A stretch of DNA of 64,000 nt from NCBI RefSeq assembly GCF_031458235.1, contig NZ_JAVDYB010000001.1, forward strand, positions 6,266,501 to 6,330,500, read 5' to 3'. Origin of the DNA: Catenuloplanes atrovinosus (GTDB taxonomy: Bacteria; Actinomycetota; Actinomycetes; Mycobacteriales; Micromonosporaceae). A program made the position numbers and the translations under genes. Positions 1 to 9,193 of the stretch are shown in pieces (within the stretch, counting starts at the first letter, position 1; each line of letters opens with the position of its first letter). The notes below the pieces were generated by a model. It made no database searches. It was not told the DNA's origin and saw only the letters and a program-made list of their open reading frames with translations.

Positions 1-3000
1 GTCACCTTGACCCGGTCGGCGCCGTCGTAGGTGTACGCGGTCTGGAGGTCGACCAGGCCGTTGTCGATCGCCTTCGTACCGTCGCTGGTCAGCAGCTGCC
101 CGGACGGAGCGCCCGCCGCGAAGTAGGTGTCGTTGACCTTCGCCAGCTGGCCGGTGTGCGTGTAAAACGTGTCCGCGACCAGCCGGCCGCCCTCGGGTCC
201 CTCGGACTGGGTCTGCCGCGGCCGCAGGAAGCCGTCGTAGAGCGTGTACTCGGCGCCGTACCCGACGCCGTCCGCCTCGATCTTCTCGGTCCTCGTCGAC
301 ACGATCTTGCCGGACTCGATGGTGTAGCCGTACTTGATGGATGGTGACGCGCCGGCCGCGCGCGACCGATCCGGCAGCCACACGCTCACGACCCGGCCGA
401 TCGGGTCGTACGCCATCTCGGTCCGGCGCCCGTTCGGGTCACTCTGCGCCTTCGGCAGGCCCCAGGCGGGCTCGTACTCCGTGGTGGTGACGAAGTTGAA
501 CGGGCTGGGTGTGGTCTCCACCTTCAGCGTGGTCAGCCCGTACGTCTCGGTGTACGCGGTCTTCGTGAGCGTCCCGGCTCCGTCCCGCGACTCGACCGGA
601 CGCCCGTAGCCGTCGTAGACCGTGCTGGCCACCGGCACGAACGTCGCCGTGGTGCCGTCGTGCGTGGCCAGCTTCTCCGTCTTGGTCACGTCGCCCTTGG
701 AGGGCGCCGCGCCGAGCGTGGTGGAGACGTCGTGGTAGTTCCGGTCGTGGGTGAGCAGTTGCGTGGCCCGGTTCGGCGTCACCGAGCAGAGCACGGAGAA
801 GCCCTCGACCTGGGACACCACCTGATACAGGTGCGCGGTGGCGTTGTCGGCGTAGGTGGTGCGCGTGCACTTCTCGTCGCCGGTGACCTTGACGTCGCCG
901 TGCTCCTCGACGCGCGTGACCCGGCCGACCGTCGTGTCGTAGCTGGTGACGGTCTTCGTCTCCCGCCAGCCGCCGGACTCCAGTGCCGTGAACCCGCGTT
1001 CGGTCTCGGGCGACACGAAGAACGCCCGGTCCCAGCCCCAGCTGTGCTGCACGGCCGCGGTCTCGTGCCGCCACGGCGACGTCACGGTCTTAGAGATCAT
1101 TTTCGCGCCGTCGAAGGCCTGCGTCTCGTACGTGAATCCGGCCAGTTCGTCGTGGTCGGTGTGCGTGGTACCGACCGAGTCGGTAACCGTGCCGCCGAGG
1201 CCTCGCAGGTAGAAGTGGTCACTGCGGGTGGTCTCGATCTGGCCGTTGCCCTGCCGGACCCGCACCTGGTTGTAGCCGCGCCAGTCCGACCAGGTCAGAT
1301 ACGCCGGGTCGGAGAGGCCGTTCGGCTCCTCCTTCTTCCAGCCGGCGTTGCCCACGTACTCGTAGGAGGTCACCATGTCCGGCGCGCCACCGGTGTTGTC
1401 CGTCTCGGTCACGGACCTCACCACGTACTTGTGGAACCAGTCCGTGATCGGCTGTTGCTCACCCGTCGGATGCCATTTGACCGGGTAGCAGCGCTTCGTG
1501 CTCGTCGACTCCGAGCCGGGCAGGTCACCGATCCCGCAGTCCGCGTCCCAGTACCGGACGGTGACCTGGCCGCCGCTGTCGTTGAGCACCTGCGTCAGCC
1601 GGGGCCGGATCAACGGCGCGATGTTGTCCTCCGAGCCGTTGTCGATCCGGTTCGGCAGTTGCAGCGGGCCGAGTTCCACCGACGGCATCGTGACCGTGCC
1701 ACCGGCCAGACCGCGATGGGTGATCTTGTGGAGCCAGAGGGAGCGCGAGCCGTCGGCGTTGTTCGTGAACGTGTGCGTCAGGTCCCAGGCGTCGACCGGG
1801 TTCCAGGCCGTGGCGCCGCGGATCTCCGTGGTGACGGTGACCAGGCGCTTACGGGTCCAGAACGACGGCGCCGACTGCGCGGTGGTGCACTTCGTGTTCG
1901 CCGCGCAGTTGCGGTCCCAGGGCACGTCCGGCCACGAGGTGGCGGTGCTGTTGTTGAGCGACCCCGGGGCGCAGGCGAAGGTGTCGGTCTTCAGGCACCG
2001 CTCGTCCGTGCCGAAGCGCACCCGCGCGGGCGCGTTCGTGGAGTAGACCGCACCGTCCTTCTGCCCGTAGTCGGCCCGGACCAGGTAGCCTCCGCGGTCG
2101 TACTCCGTACCGTTGACGTCGGACTTCGCGTTCTTCGCGTAGTGATTGGTCTCGCGCTCGTAGAAGTACGAAACGACGTTGCCGTGCACGTCCTTGACGT
2201 AGTCGAGATTCCAGCGCCAGCCCTGGTTGCAGGCCGCGTTCGCGAACGTCGCGTTGTAGCAGGGCTCGTTCGCGTCGTCGCCGAAGACCGGCACGGCCCA
2301 GACCGAGTTCGTCTCCTGCTTGTTCGCCGACCAGCCCGGAAGCCGGTTGAGGCCGAAGAAGTACTGCGTGCCGTCGACCGTGGTGACCTGCCAGTACTCG
2401 CCGTCCGCGTCACGGTTGACGGTTTTACCGGACACCAGCTTGATCTTCGTGCCGTCGTCGGAACTCAGCCGGTACGAGTCGCCCGACTTGACGAGCTTGC
2501 CGGAGCGGCCCGCGAGCGAGATGGTGGCGTTGTCGTACGCCCAGCACAGGTCACCGACCGCCTCGTGGCCGTCATCCGCGCAGGCCTTGTAGGACCGTTC
2601 GATGAAGCCCGGCTCGAACGCGAAGCCCTCACCGATCCACGAGCCCTGGTTGTTCGTCGCCGAGGTGCGCCCGTCCACCGTCTGCGAGCTGTAGGAGAGC
2701 GTGACGCCCGGGGCCTCACCGCCCGGCACCGGCGGCACGCGCATCGGATACGACCAGCTGAACGCGCCGGACGAGTTCGCCACGTTCCACTTCGACGACG
2801 GCGACAGCGAGGTGGCCGCGTACGTGCCCTGCGACGACGCCTCCTCCGCCGCCGCGGCGACCAGGGACGACGACGGTACGTCGGCCGACAGCGTTCGCGC
2901 CTCGGCGTCGTTCTCCGTCTTCAGCGGCACCGGCAGACACTCGGCCGCGTGCGGCGTGGTCAGAGCGCACTCCGGCAACCGCACCAGCCGCAGCCGCGCG

Positions 3001-3548
3001 CCGTAGTCACCACCGAACGCGTCGGCGAAGCCCGCGTAGCCCAGAGACAGCCGTACCGACCCGGTGCTCTTCGCGCCGCTCGCGGCACCGACCCGCACCA
3101 GCGGCCCGTCCACACCGGCGCGCGTGGACGCCGCCCGGTCCAGCGTCTCCACCCGCACCCGCGAGGGCGCGGACCGCGCGGCGGCGGCGGCCGATCGCCC
3201 GGCCACCGCCGTGACGGATACCGGCATGCCGCCCACAGTGGCCGTCGGTGCGCCGGCCGCGACCGTTACCTCCGCCGCCGCGGCCGAGGGCCAGCTGACC
3301 TTCGCGGGAGTGGCCACCATGGCGTGTACCGGATTGACAGGGCGAGGCTTCGGTACGCCGTCCACACCGCGGACAGGCTCATCCTGCTCCTGAACGGCCG
3401 GACGGCCCAAACCCGGTGCGGCCGTTGCCGGTTGCACCACGGCTTGAAGCAGTGTGGAGGAGACGATGATGGCGCTGAAGGCGGCCAAGCCGCGCCTGCG
3501 CTTCGATCGGCTGCGGCGATTCCAGGGCTGGATGAGTCGACCGACCAT
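1..3548 (-). CDS. Secreted Rhs/YD-repeat protein (3' end outside window)
   Basis: The frame is open from an ATG at 3548, preceded by a strong GGGGGAGG ribosome site, to the left edge, giving at least 1182 residues. The N-terminus is a long actinobacterial export signal: a basic stretch (SRSKRRRG), a hydrophobic core and a QPATAAP cleavage region near residue 44. After a low-complexity Ala/Thr/Val zone the protein has the SpvB/Rhs-type body (GVTLSYSSQTVDGR, GDLCWAYDNATISL). Towards the edge come YD-type repeats such as TYDGADRVKV and MAYDPIGRVVSV. Such proteins in Streptomyces and relatives are usually about 2000 residues or more and often end in a variable toxin after an Rhs core. That end lies outside the window, so the toxin type and any immunity gene cannot be stated. 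The family call is firm; a toxin role is inference. Confidence 0.9.
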   Translation of the reverse strand, partial: MVGRLIQPWNRRSRSKRRRGLAAFSAIIVSSTLLQAVVQPATAAPGLGRPAVQEQDEPVRGVDGVPKPRPVNPVHAMVATPAKVSWPSAAAAEVTVAAGAPTATVGGMPVSVTAVAGRSAAAAARSAPSRVRVETLDRAASTRAGVDGPLVRVGAASGAKSTGSVRLSLGYAGFADAFGGDYGARLRLVRLPECALTTPHAAECLPVPLKTENDAEARTLSADVPSSSLVAAAAEEASSQGTYAATSLSPSSKWNVANSSGAFSWSYPMRVPPVPGGEAPGVTLSYSSQTVDGRTSATNNQGSWIGEGFAFEPGFIERSYKACADDGHEAVGDLCWAYDNATISLAGRSGKLVKSGDSYRLSSDDGTKIKLVSGKTVNRDADGEYWQVTTVDGTQYFFGLNRLPGWSANKQETNSVWAVPVFGDDANEPCYNATFANAACNQGWRWNLDYVKDVHGNVVSYFYERETNHYAKNAKSDVNGTEYDRGGYLVRADYGQKDGAVYSTNAPARVRFGTDERCLKTDTFACAPGSLNNSTATSWPDVPWDRNCAANTKCTTAQSAPSFWTRKRLVTVTTEIRGATAWNPVDAWDLTHTFTNNADGSRSLWLHKITHRGLAGGTVTMPSVELGPLQLPNRIDNGSEDNIAPLIRPRLTQVLNDSGGQVTVRYWDADCGIGDLPGSESTSTKRCYPVKWHPTGEQQPITDWFHKYVVRSVTETDNTGGAPDMVTSYEYVGNAGWKKEEPNGLSDPAYLTWSDWRGYNQVRVRQGNGQIETTRSDHFYLRGLGGTVTDSVGTTHTDHDELAGFTYETQAFDGAKMISKTVTSPWRHETAAVQHSWGWDRAFFVSPETERGFTALESGGWRETKTVTSYDTTVGRVTRVEEHGDVKVTGDEKCTRTTYADNATAHLYQVVSQVEGFSVLCSVTPNRATQLLTHDRNYHDVSTTLGAAPSKGDVTKTEKLATHDGTTATFVPVASTVYDGYGRPVESRDGAGTLTKTAYTETYGLTTLKVETTPSPFNFVTTTEYEPAWGLPKAQSDPNGRRTEMAYDPIGRVVSVWLPDRSRAAGASPSIKYGYTIESGKIVSTRTEKIEADGVGYGAEYTLYDGFLRPRQTQSEGPEGGRLVADTFYTHTGQLAKVNDTYFAAGAPSGQLLTSDGTKAIDNGLVDLQTAYTYDGADRVKV

Positions 3549-3988
3549 CACGCCTCCCCCGTCAGACATGGATCAAGGTCGAGGCGAAACGCTAGAGGCT
3601 CACAGAATGTCGTGTCAATCTCACATTCAGTGTTGAGTGAGCACTGAGGACACTCGGATCACCTACGGTCACCACGCGGAACGCCCTGACACGACGCCAG
3701 GCCCGCAAGATCAACATTGGTGATGTCAGGGATCGACACGCTGCGTTATGCCTCATACGGAAAGTTCATCGAGCCGACACCAACGCGGGCCGCCGAACTC
3801 CAACGGCCAAGCGCGATCCCCGCCGCCGGGAAACCGGCCTACTCCGGGGTGCCGGGCGGCCACCGCGCCGAGCGACGCAGCCTGGGGCCTCACCGCCGTC
3901 GGCGAGGACCGGCGTTCGCAAGATCCGGCCGGTGCACCCACGGCACACCCATGCCAGTTCCAAGATCTTTTATTGGGATGGTTCTTCC
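3549..3988. other. Intergenic region between Rhs gene and tRNA-Arg
   Basis: About 440 bases without a convincing gene. It should hold the promoter of the Rhs-type gene, which reads leftwards. Short open frames here lack ribosome sites and codon bias. Base composition is slightly lower in GC than the neighbouring genes around 3590-3780. Confidence 0.5.
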
Positions 3989-3991
3989 TGG

Positions 3992-4065
3992 TGCGCCCAG
4001 CAGGACTCGAACCTGCGACCGGTGGATTAGAAGTCCACTGCTCTATCCAACTGAGCTATGAGCGC
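3992..4065 (-). tRNA. tRNA-Arg (anticodon TCT)
   Basis: Read on the minus strand, the sequence folds into a standard cloverleaf. The acceptor pairs GCGCTCA with TGGGCGC. The D arm is GCTC/GAGC, the anticodon stem GTGGA/TCCAC carries loop CTTCTAA (anticodon TCT), and the T arm GCAGG/CCTGC carries TTCGAGT. The discriminator base is A, and a CCA follows immediately in the DNA (3989-3991), so the 3' CCA appears to be encoded. The gene stands alone between two protein genes. Confidence 0.95.
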
Positions 4066-4153
4066 GCGTCGGCACGTGCAGATTACCGCCGGTGGCCGCA
4101 CCCCCGGGGAGGGGGCATGGATCACCGTGCGAGGACATACTAGGTTTTCGAGC

Positions 4154-4780
4154 GTGCAGGTGACGAGTACGACCTATTTCCCGATCCTGGTCTCTGCCCG
4201 GGAAGCGGAGTTTCACCCGGATTGGGTGCTGGACCGCTTCATCCCCGGCCTGGCCGTCGGGTACAGCTTCGGCCCGCCGTTCGGGGAGCAGATGGTGACC
4301 TGGCCGGATCTGGAGAAGATGCGGGTCAGCCGGCGGACCGTCAAGCGCCAGGCCGAGGAGACGCTCTACGCGGCCATGTCGCAGCTGCGCATCCACGGTC
4401 AGCCGCCGTCGCTGATGCTCTCCTTCGAGGGGCTCGAGTCGACCGTGCTGCTCGTCGAGGAGTTCTGGAACGACCTGGCCGAGCAGGTGCCGGGCGAGCT
4501 GGTGATCGGCGTACCGGCGCGGGATGTGGTCATCGTCACCGGTTCCGGGTCTCAGGCGGGTCTGGAGAAGACCCGCCGTGCGGTCGAGCGGATGTTCTTC
4601 GCGGGCGGCTCGCAGCTGCTCATGAACGATCTGCTGGTATGGCGAGCGGGCGGCTGGGTGCCGCTTCCGCCTCCGGAGGAGCTGCCGCAGGAGCCGGAGC
4701 TCCCGCTACCGGATCTTGATCGTGCGGAGTCCGAGGCGGTGGCGCCACGTACACCTGAGCCCATCGATCAACCTCGGTGA
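4154..4780 (+). CDS. DUF1444-like conserved protein
   Basis: A protein of about 208 residues from a GTG at 4154. The frame opens earlier, at 4058, but that would overlap the tRNA and add an unconserved leader. The body (residues about 1-165) looks like DUF1444: an alpha/beta protein with YSFGPPFGEQMVTWPDLEKM and a later VLLVEEFWNDLAEQVPGE segment. No catalytic motif is visible. The last 40 residues are Pro/Glu-rich and of low complexity. The gene converges on the alpha/beta hydrolase downstream, and the two 3' ends overlap by about 160 bases. Cellular role unknown; soluble, no signal peptide. The family match is from memory of the pattern and is moderately sure. Confidence 0.75.
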   Translation: MQVTSTTYFPILVSAREAEFHPDWVLDRFIPGLAVGYSFGPPFGEQMVTWPDLEKMRVSRRTVKRQAEETLYAAMSQLRIHGQPPSLMLSFEGLESTVLLVEEFWNDLAEQVPGELVIGVPARDVVIVTGSGSQAGLEKTRRAVERMFFAGGSQLLMNDLLVWRAGGWVPLPPPEELPQEPELPLPDLDRAESEAVAPRTPEPIDQPR

Positions 4781-5684
4781 AAACGCGTTCCCGCACCTCC
4801 GGGCCGGAGAGCGTCAGATCGTGCATGCCGCCGTCGAACCGTACCAGCGTGAGATGACCTCCGAGGTGCGCGGCCCACTGCGCGATGTGCTCCACGTTGA
4901 GCACCGCGTCGGCGAGTCGGGCGGCCTCGTCCCAGGAGGCGCCGCGGAAGCTGCGCGCGGAGCAGGCGAGCAGGATCGGCGCCTCCACGTTCAGCCCGCG
5001 GCGCAGCCGGGCCTGCGCGTCCCGGATCGCGTCGAGCCAGCCGAACCGGACCGGGAAGCCGGCCAGCGGCTTCCACTCCAGGTTGTAGCTCCACTCGCCG
5101 CGGTGGTCGGCGTGGATGCTCTCGCCGTACACCTGGTTGAGGCTGCGCGGCAGCATGCCGTAGGGCCGCAGCCGGGTCGCCCGGCACACCGCGGACAGTA
5201 GCGGCCGGCGCATCACCCACGGCAGGTTCAGGTCGAAGAACGGGCTGTTCAGGAACAGGGCATCGACCCATCCGCGGGTACGGCGGGCGTCCGCCCAGAG
5301 GGAGACGATGAGGCCGCCGGTGGAGTGCGCGGCGACCAGCATGCGGTCGTGGCCGTCCTCCTCGCGGATGATCCGGGTCGCCTCGTCCAGTTCGGGGAAG
5401 TACTCGTCGACCCGGCGGCAGAAGTTCGGGGTCTGGTGCGGTAGCAGGCTTCTGCCGTATTTGCGCAGGTCGAGCGCGTAGAAGTCCCAGCCCCGGTCGG
5501 TGAAGAACTCGGCCAGGTGGGTCTGGAAGAAGTAGTCGACGAAACCGTGCACGTAGAGCACGGCACGGCCGTCCGGATTGTCGCTGCGGCGGCGGACCAG
5601 GGTGGCGACGACGGGGCCCTCGTCGTCGTTCCCGAGGTCGATCGTGCGGCGTTCATAGGGCTCGCCGAGAACGTCAATCTCCAC
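4620..5684 (-). CDS. Alpha/beta hydrolase (serine aminopeptidase/monoacylglycerol lipase type)
   Basis: About 354 residues from a GTG at 5684 (start of VEIDVLGEPYERR). The frame runs further upstream but no homologous-looking sequence precedes this point and it would run antisense through ssb. Fold signs are VLYVHGFVDYFF (oxyanion HG), FYALDLRKYGRS, the nucleophile elbow AAHSTGGLI (G-x-S-x-G variant H-S-T-G-G), and GGMHDLTLS, whose His would complete the triad. The pattern matches Hydrolase_4/S33 lipases acting on esters or small lipids; the substrate cannot be read from the sequence. The C-terminus is a Pro/Ala-rich tail of about 40 residues that overlaps the 3' end of the convergent DUF1444-like gene. 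No signal peptide, so probably cytoplasmic. Confidence 0.85.
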   Translation of the reverse strand: MEIDVLGEPYERRTIDLGNDDEGPVVATLVRRRSDNPDGRAVLYVHGFVDYFFQTHLAEFFTDRGWDFYALDLRKYGRSLLPHQTPNFCRRVDEYFPELDEATRIIREEDGHDRMLVAAHSTGGLIVSLWADARRTRGWVDALFLNSPFFDLNLPWVMRRPLLSAVCRATRLRPYGMLPRSLNQVYGESIHADHRGEWSYNLEWKPLAGFPVRFGWLDAIRDAQARLRRGLNVEAPILLACSARSFRGASWDEAARLADAVLNVEHIAQWAAHLGGHLTLVRFDGGMHDLTLSGPEVRERVFTEVDRWAQVYVAPPPRTPHDQDPVAGAPAPAAAPPEAEAAPSRPLAIPADRS

Positions 5685-5832
5685 GTCAGCGACGTTACCC
5701 GCAGTCGCGTGGCATAGCAGATCATCCGGCCGTACGAACGTTGTCCACAGGCGGTTTCGCCGTCCACAGGCAGGATCTCGAGCGACGGTACGGACGGAAT
5801 CTGGACCCCTCACATCCGAGCAAGGGGGTCCC

Positions 5833-6426
5833 ATGTTCGACACGTACGTCACCGTGGTCGGCAACGTGCTGACCGCGCCCGAGTGGCGCCGCACCGAAAA
5901 GACGAAATCGCTGGTCACCCACTTCAAGGTGGCGTCGACGGCCCGCAAGCTGGACCGCGAGACCGGCCAGTGGGTCGACGGCAACGCGCTGCGCGTCCGC
6001 GTCACCTGCTGGCGCCGTCTCGCCGAGGGCGTGGCCGCGTCCGTGATGACCGGCGACCCCATCATCGTCCTCGGCCGAATGTATACGCGGGATTGGATCG
6101 ACCCGGAGGGCAACCCCCGCGTGCAGTACGAGTTGGAGGCCGTCGCGGTCGGCCACGACCTGACCCGGGGGCGCAGCAGGTTCCTGCGCACCAAGGCGGC
6201 CGGGCCCGCCACCGGCGGCGTCGACGACGCCGCGTCCGACGCCCAGATCGGCGGCGAGGCCACCGAGCCGGTGCCGCCGGGCGAGGTTCCGCACGCCACC
6301 GCGGAGGACGACGACTACGAGCCGCCGGCCGTCCCGCTCGACCGGCCGGACGACCCGCTGGCCGGCGAGGACCTGGAGACCGCGCTGGAGCTCGACGACG
6401 ACCGGGCGCTGGTCTCACCGCGTTGA
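5833..6426 (+). CDS. ssb: Single-stranded DNA-binding protein
   Basis: A 197-residue protein with an SSB-type OB fold at residues 1-110: MFDTYVTVVGNVL, then THFKVASTARKLDRETGQW, LRVRVTCWRRLAEGVAASV and GDPIIVLGRMYTRDW. It binds single-stranded DNA in replication, repair or recombination. The start ATG is preceded by AAGGGGG. The C-terminal half is acidic and Pro/Gly-rich but ends in DDDRALVSPR rather than the DDDIPF-type tip that canonical SSBs use to recruit partner proteins. It is therefore more likely an accessory SSB than the replicative one next to rpsF/rpsR. It stands alone, divergent from the hydrolase and upstream of cobD. Confidence 0.93.
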   Translation: MFDTYVTVVGNVLTAPEWRRTEKTKSLVTHFKVASTARKLDRETGQWVDGNALRVRVTCWRRLAEGVAASVMTGDPIIVLGRMYTRDWIDPEGNPRVQYELEAVAVGHDLTRGRSRFLRTKAAGPATGGVDDAASDAQIGGEATEPVPPGEVPHATAEDDDYEPPAVPLDRPDDPLAGEDLETALELDDDRALVSPR

Positions 6427-6647
6427 CCGCCGCCCGGCGCCACCGCCGCCGCGCACGCGGCGGTGGCCCGCCACCCACCGGCCACGGCCGGCCGAGGCTC
6501 ACCCCCGTCGGGCCCGGCCGCCGGAGATCGCGACCTCCGTCGGAGAACGGCAGGGGCCGGTGGGTGGCATCCCACGCCCGCGCATGATGATCGGCCTCCG
6601 CCGGAGGCCCCGAACAGGGTGGATAGGCTGCCCGGCGGAGGTGACCC

Positions 6648-7658
6648 GTGCTCACGACAGCAGGTTCCGCACGACCGCGGTCCCACGCCCGGCGGCTGCG
6701 CGCCGCGGAGGCGATCGGCATCATCACGGGGTACGGGCTGGACGCGCTGATCGGCGATCCGCGGCGCTGGCACCCGGTGGCCGGGTTCGGCACGGCCGCC
6801 TCGGCGCTGGAGAAGCGGGTCTACGCGCCGGACCGCGCGGCCGGTGCGCGTTTCGCCGCGATCGCCGTGGGCGCGCCGGTGCTGGCCGGGGCCGCGATCG
6901 CCGGGCTGACCCGGCGGCGGCCCGTCCTGCGCGCGGTGGCGGTGGCGGCCGCGACCTGGACCGTGCTGGGCGCGCGCACGCTGCGCGCCGAGGCGCACAC
7001 CATGGCCGGCGCGCTGGAGGGCGGCGACCTCGCGACCGCGCGCGGGCGGCTCGGCCACCTGTGCGGGCGAGACCCGTCCGCGCTGGACGAGCCGGAGCTG
7101 GCCCGCGCCACGGTCGAGTCCGTCGCGGAGAACACGTCGGACGCCGTGGTCGCCCCGCTCTTCTGGGGCGCGGTTGCGGGCCTGCCCGGACTGCTCGGCT
7201 ACCGCGCGGCGAACACGCTGGACGCGATGGTCGGTCACCGGTCGGCGCGCTACGCACGCTTCGGCACGGCCGCGGCCCGTCTGGACGACGCGCTCAACCT
7301 GGCACCGTCCCGGCTGACCGCCGCGCTCACCGTGGCCCTCGCCCCACTCGCCGGCGGCGACCCGGCCCGCGCGCTGCGGACCTGGCTGCGCGACGGGCAC
7401 CGCCACCCCAGCCCGAACGCGGGGCAGTGCGAGTCGTCCATGGCCGGCGCGCTCGGCGTCCGGCTCGGCGGGCGCAACGTCTACTTCGGACGTGCCGAGA
7501 CCCGTCCATACCTGGGTGACGGCGCTCCCCCGCTGGCGCCGGACATCGCGCGCGCGGCCCGCCTCTCCGGCGCGGTCGGCCTCACCGCCGCGCTGCTGGC
7601 CACCGCGTGGCGCCTCACCGCCGGCGTCCGCACCACCCCGGCGGGCGGCGAGCGATGA
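6648..7658 (+). CDS. cobD: Adenosylcobinamide-phosphate synthase CobD/CbiB
   Basis: Integral membrane enzyme that attaches the aminopropanol arm to adenosylcobyric acid in cobalamin synthesis. The GTG start at 6648 has GGAGG just upstream. The family hallmark [21 protein letters not shown] is at residues about 28-48. Further conserved blocks are [46 protein letters not shown] (about 160-185), [18 protein letters not shown] and [23 protein letters not shown]. At 336 residues it is of normal family length. The stop overlaps the ATG of cobQ in an ATGA arrangement, so the two are translationally coupled and probably one operon. No cobalamin riboswitch is recognisable upstream. Confidence 0.95.
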   Translation: MLTTAGSARPRSHARRLRAAEAIGIITGYGLDALIGDPRRWHPVAGFGTAASALEKRVYAPDRAAGARFAAIAVGAPVLAGAAIAGLTRRRPVLRAVAVAAATWTVLGARTLRAEAHTMAGALEGGDLATARGRLGHLCGRDPSALDEPELARATVESVAENTSDAVVAPLFWGAVAGLPGLLGYRAANTLDAMVGHRSARYARFGTAAARLDDALNLAPSRLTAALTVALAPLAGGDPARALRTWLRDGHRHPSPNAGQCESSMAGALGVRLGGRNVYFGRAETRPYLGDGAPPLAPDIARAARLSGAVGLTAALLATAWRLTAGVRTTPAGGER

Positions 7659-9193
7659 GCGGCGGGCTGCTGGTCGCCGGCACCACGTCGGACGCCGGGA
7701 AGAGCGTGCTCACCGCCGGGATCTGCCGGTGGCTGCACCGGCGCGGCGTGCGCGTGGCCCCGTTCAAGGCGCAGAACATGTCGAACAACTCGGCCGTGGT
7801 GGTCGGGCCGGACGGCCGCGGCGGCGAGATCGGCCGGGCCCAGGCCATGCAGGCCGCCGCCGCCGGCGTGGCGCCGGACATCCGGTTCAACCCGGTGCTG
7901 CTCAAGCCCGGCAGCGACCTGCACAGCCAGGTGGTGCTGCTCGGCGAGGCGGTGGACACGGTGAGCGCGGGCAGCTACCGGGCGCTGCGCCCCGCGCTCG
8001 CGGAGACCGTCTTCGCGACGCTGGCCGAGCTTCGGGCGGAGTACGACGCGGTGATCTGCGAGGGCGCGGGCAGCCCCGCCGAGATCAACCTGCGCGCCGG
8101 CGACTTCGTGAACATGGGGCTCGCCCGCGGCGCGCAGCTGCCCGCGATCGTGGTCGGCGACATCGACCGGGGCGGCGTGTTCGCGGCGCTGTTCGGCACG
8201 CTCGCGCTGCTCTCCCCCGAGGACCAGGCGCTGCTCAGCGGCTTCGTGATCAACAAGTTCCGCGGCGACCTGGAGCTGCTCCGCCCCGGCCTCGACATGA
8301 TCACCAAGGCGACCCGCCGGCCCGTGCACGGCGTCCTCCCCTACGACCACGACCTGTGGCTCGACGGCGAGGACTCGCTCGCCTACGGCAGCACGCTCGG
8401 CCGTCCCACGCCGCCGATCGGCCGCGATTGGCTCCGCGTCGCCGTCGTCCGCCTGCCGCGCATCTCCAACGCCACCGACGCGGAGGCGCTGGCCGCCGAG
8501 CCCGGCGTCCGGGTCCGCCTCACCGGCACCCCCGCCGACCTGCTCGACGCCGACCTGGTGGTGCTCCCCGGCTCCAAGTCCACGGTCGCCGACCTGCGCT
8601 GGCTCCGCGAGACCGGCCTCGCCGACGCCGTCACCGCCCACGCCGCCGCCGGCAAGCCCGTGCTCGGCATCTGCGGCGGCTTCCAGATGCTCTCCCGCGT
8701 CATCCACGACGACGTGGAAAGCCGCGACGGCACCGTCCCCGGCCTCGGCCTGCTACCCACCGAGATCACCTTCGCCCCCCGCAAGACGCTCGGCCTCCCC
8801 CACGGCAGCGCCTTCGGCACCGAACACGTCACCGGCTACGAGATCCACCACGGCGTGGTCTCCAACACCGACGACGACACCCCCGCCTTCCTGCACTACG
8901 CCGACGGCCGCCCCGAGGGCGCCATCGCCGGCCCGGTCTTCGGCACCCACTGGCACGGCGCCTTCGAGTCCGACGGCTTCCGCCGCCGCTTCCTCACCCA
9001 GGCCGCCCACCTCTCCGGCCGCCACGGCTTCACCGTCGCCCCCGACACCTCATTCGCCGCCGCCCGCTCCCACACCCTCGACCGCCTGGCCGACCTCGTC
9101 GAACAACACCTCGACACCACCACCCTCTGGCACCTCATCGAATCCGGCCCCCCACCCGGCCTCCCCTTCATCCCCCCAGGCGCCCCTTCCTGA
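7655..9193 (+). CDS. cobQ: Cobyric acid synthase CobQ/CbiP
   Basis: Glutamine- and ATP-dependent amidase that converts adenosylcobyrinic acid a,c-diamide to cobyric acid in the cytoplasm. The ATG at 7655 is chosen because it overlaps the cobD stop and begins the conserved [17 protein letters not shown]. The N-terminal dethiobiotin-synthetase-like domain has the nucleotide loop GTTSDAGKS and the blocks [12 protein letters not shown] and [12 protein letters not shown]. The C-terminal class I amidotransferase-like domain has [10 protein letters not shown] (nucleophile Cys) and ends near [13 protein letters not shown]. About 512 residues, a normal length. It acts immediately upstream of CobD, consistent with the coupled pair. 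Confidence 0.96.
   Translation: MSGGLLVAGTTSDAGKSVLTAGICRWLHRRGVRVAPFKAQNMSNNSAVVVGPDGRGGEIGRAQAMQAAAAGVAPDIRFNPVLLKPGSDLHSQVVLLGEAVDTVSAGSYRALRPALAETVFATLAELRAEYDAVICEGAGSPAEINLRAGDFVNMGLARGAQLPAIVVGDIDRGGVFAALFGTLALLSPEDQALLSGFVINKFRGDLELLRPGLDMITKATRRPVHGVLPYDHDLWLDGEDSLAYGSTLGRPTPPIGRDWLRVAVVRLPRISNATDAEALAAEPGVRVRLTGTPADLLDADLVVLPGSKSTVADLRWLRETGLADAVTAHAAAGKPVLGICGGFQMLSRVIHDDVESRDGTVPGLGLLPTEITFAPRKTLGLPHGSAFGTEHVTGYEIHHGVVSNTDDDTPAFLHYADGRPEGAIAGPVFGTHWHGAFESDGFRRRFLTQAAHLSGRHGFTVAPDTSFAAARSHTLDRLADLVEQHLDTTTLWHLIESGPPPGLPFIPPGAPS

Noticed and set aside
660-3647. Very long open frame (995 codons) on the plus strand
   Set aside because: It is antisense to the Rhs/YD-repeat gene, has an Arg/Val-rich composition without domains, and arises from the high GC third positions of the real gene.
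6427-6647. Cobalamin riboswitch before cobD
   Set aside because: The B12-box core could not be found in the 220 bases upstream of cobD.
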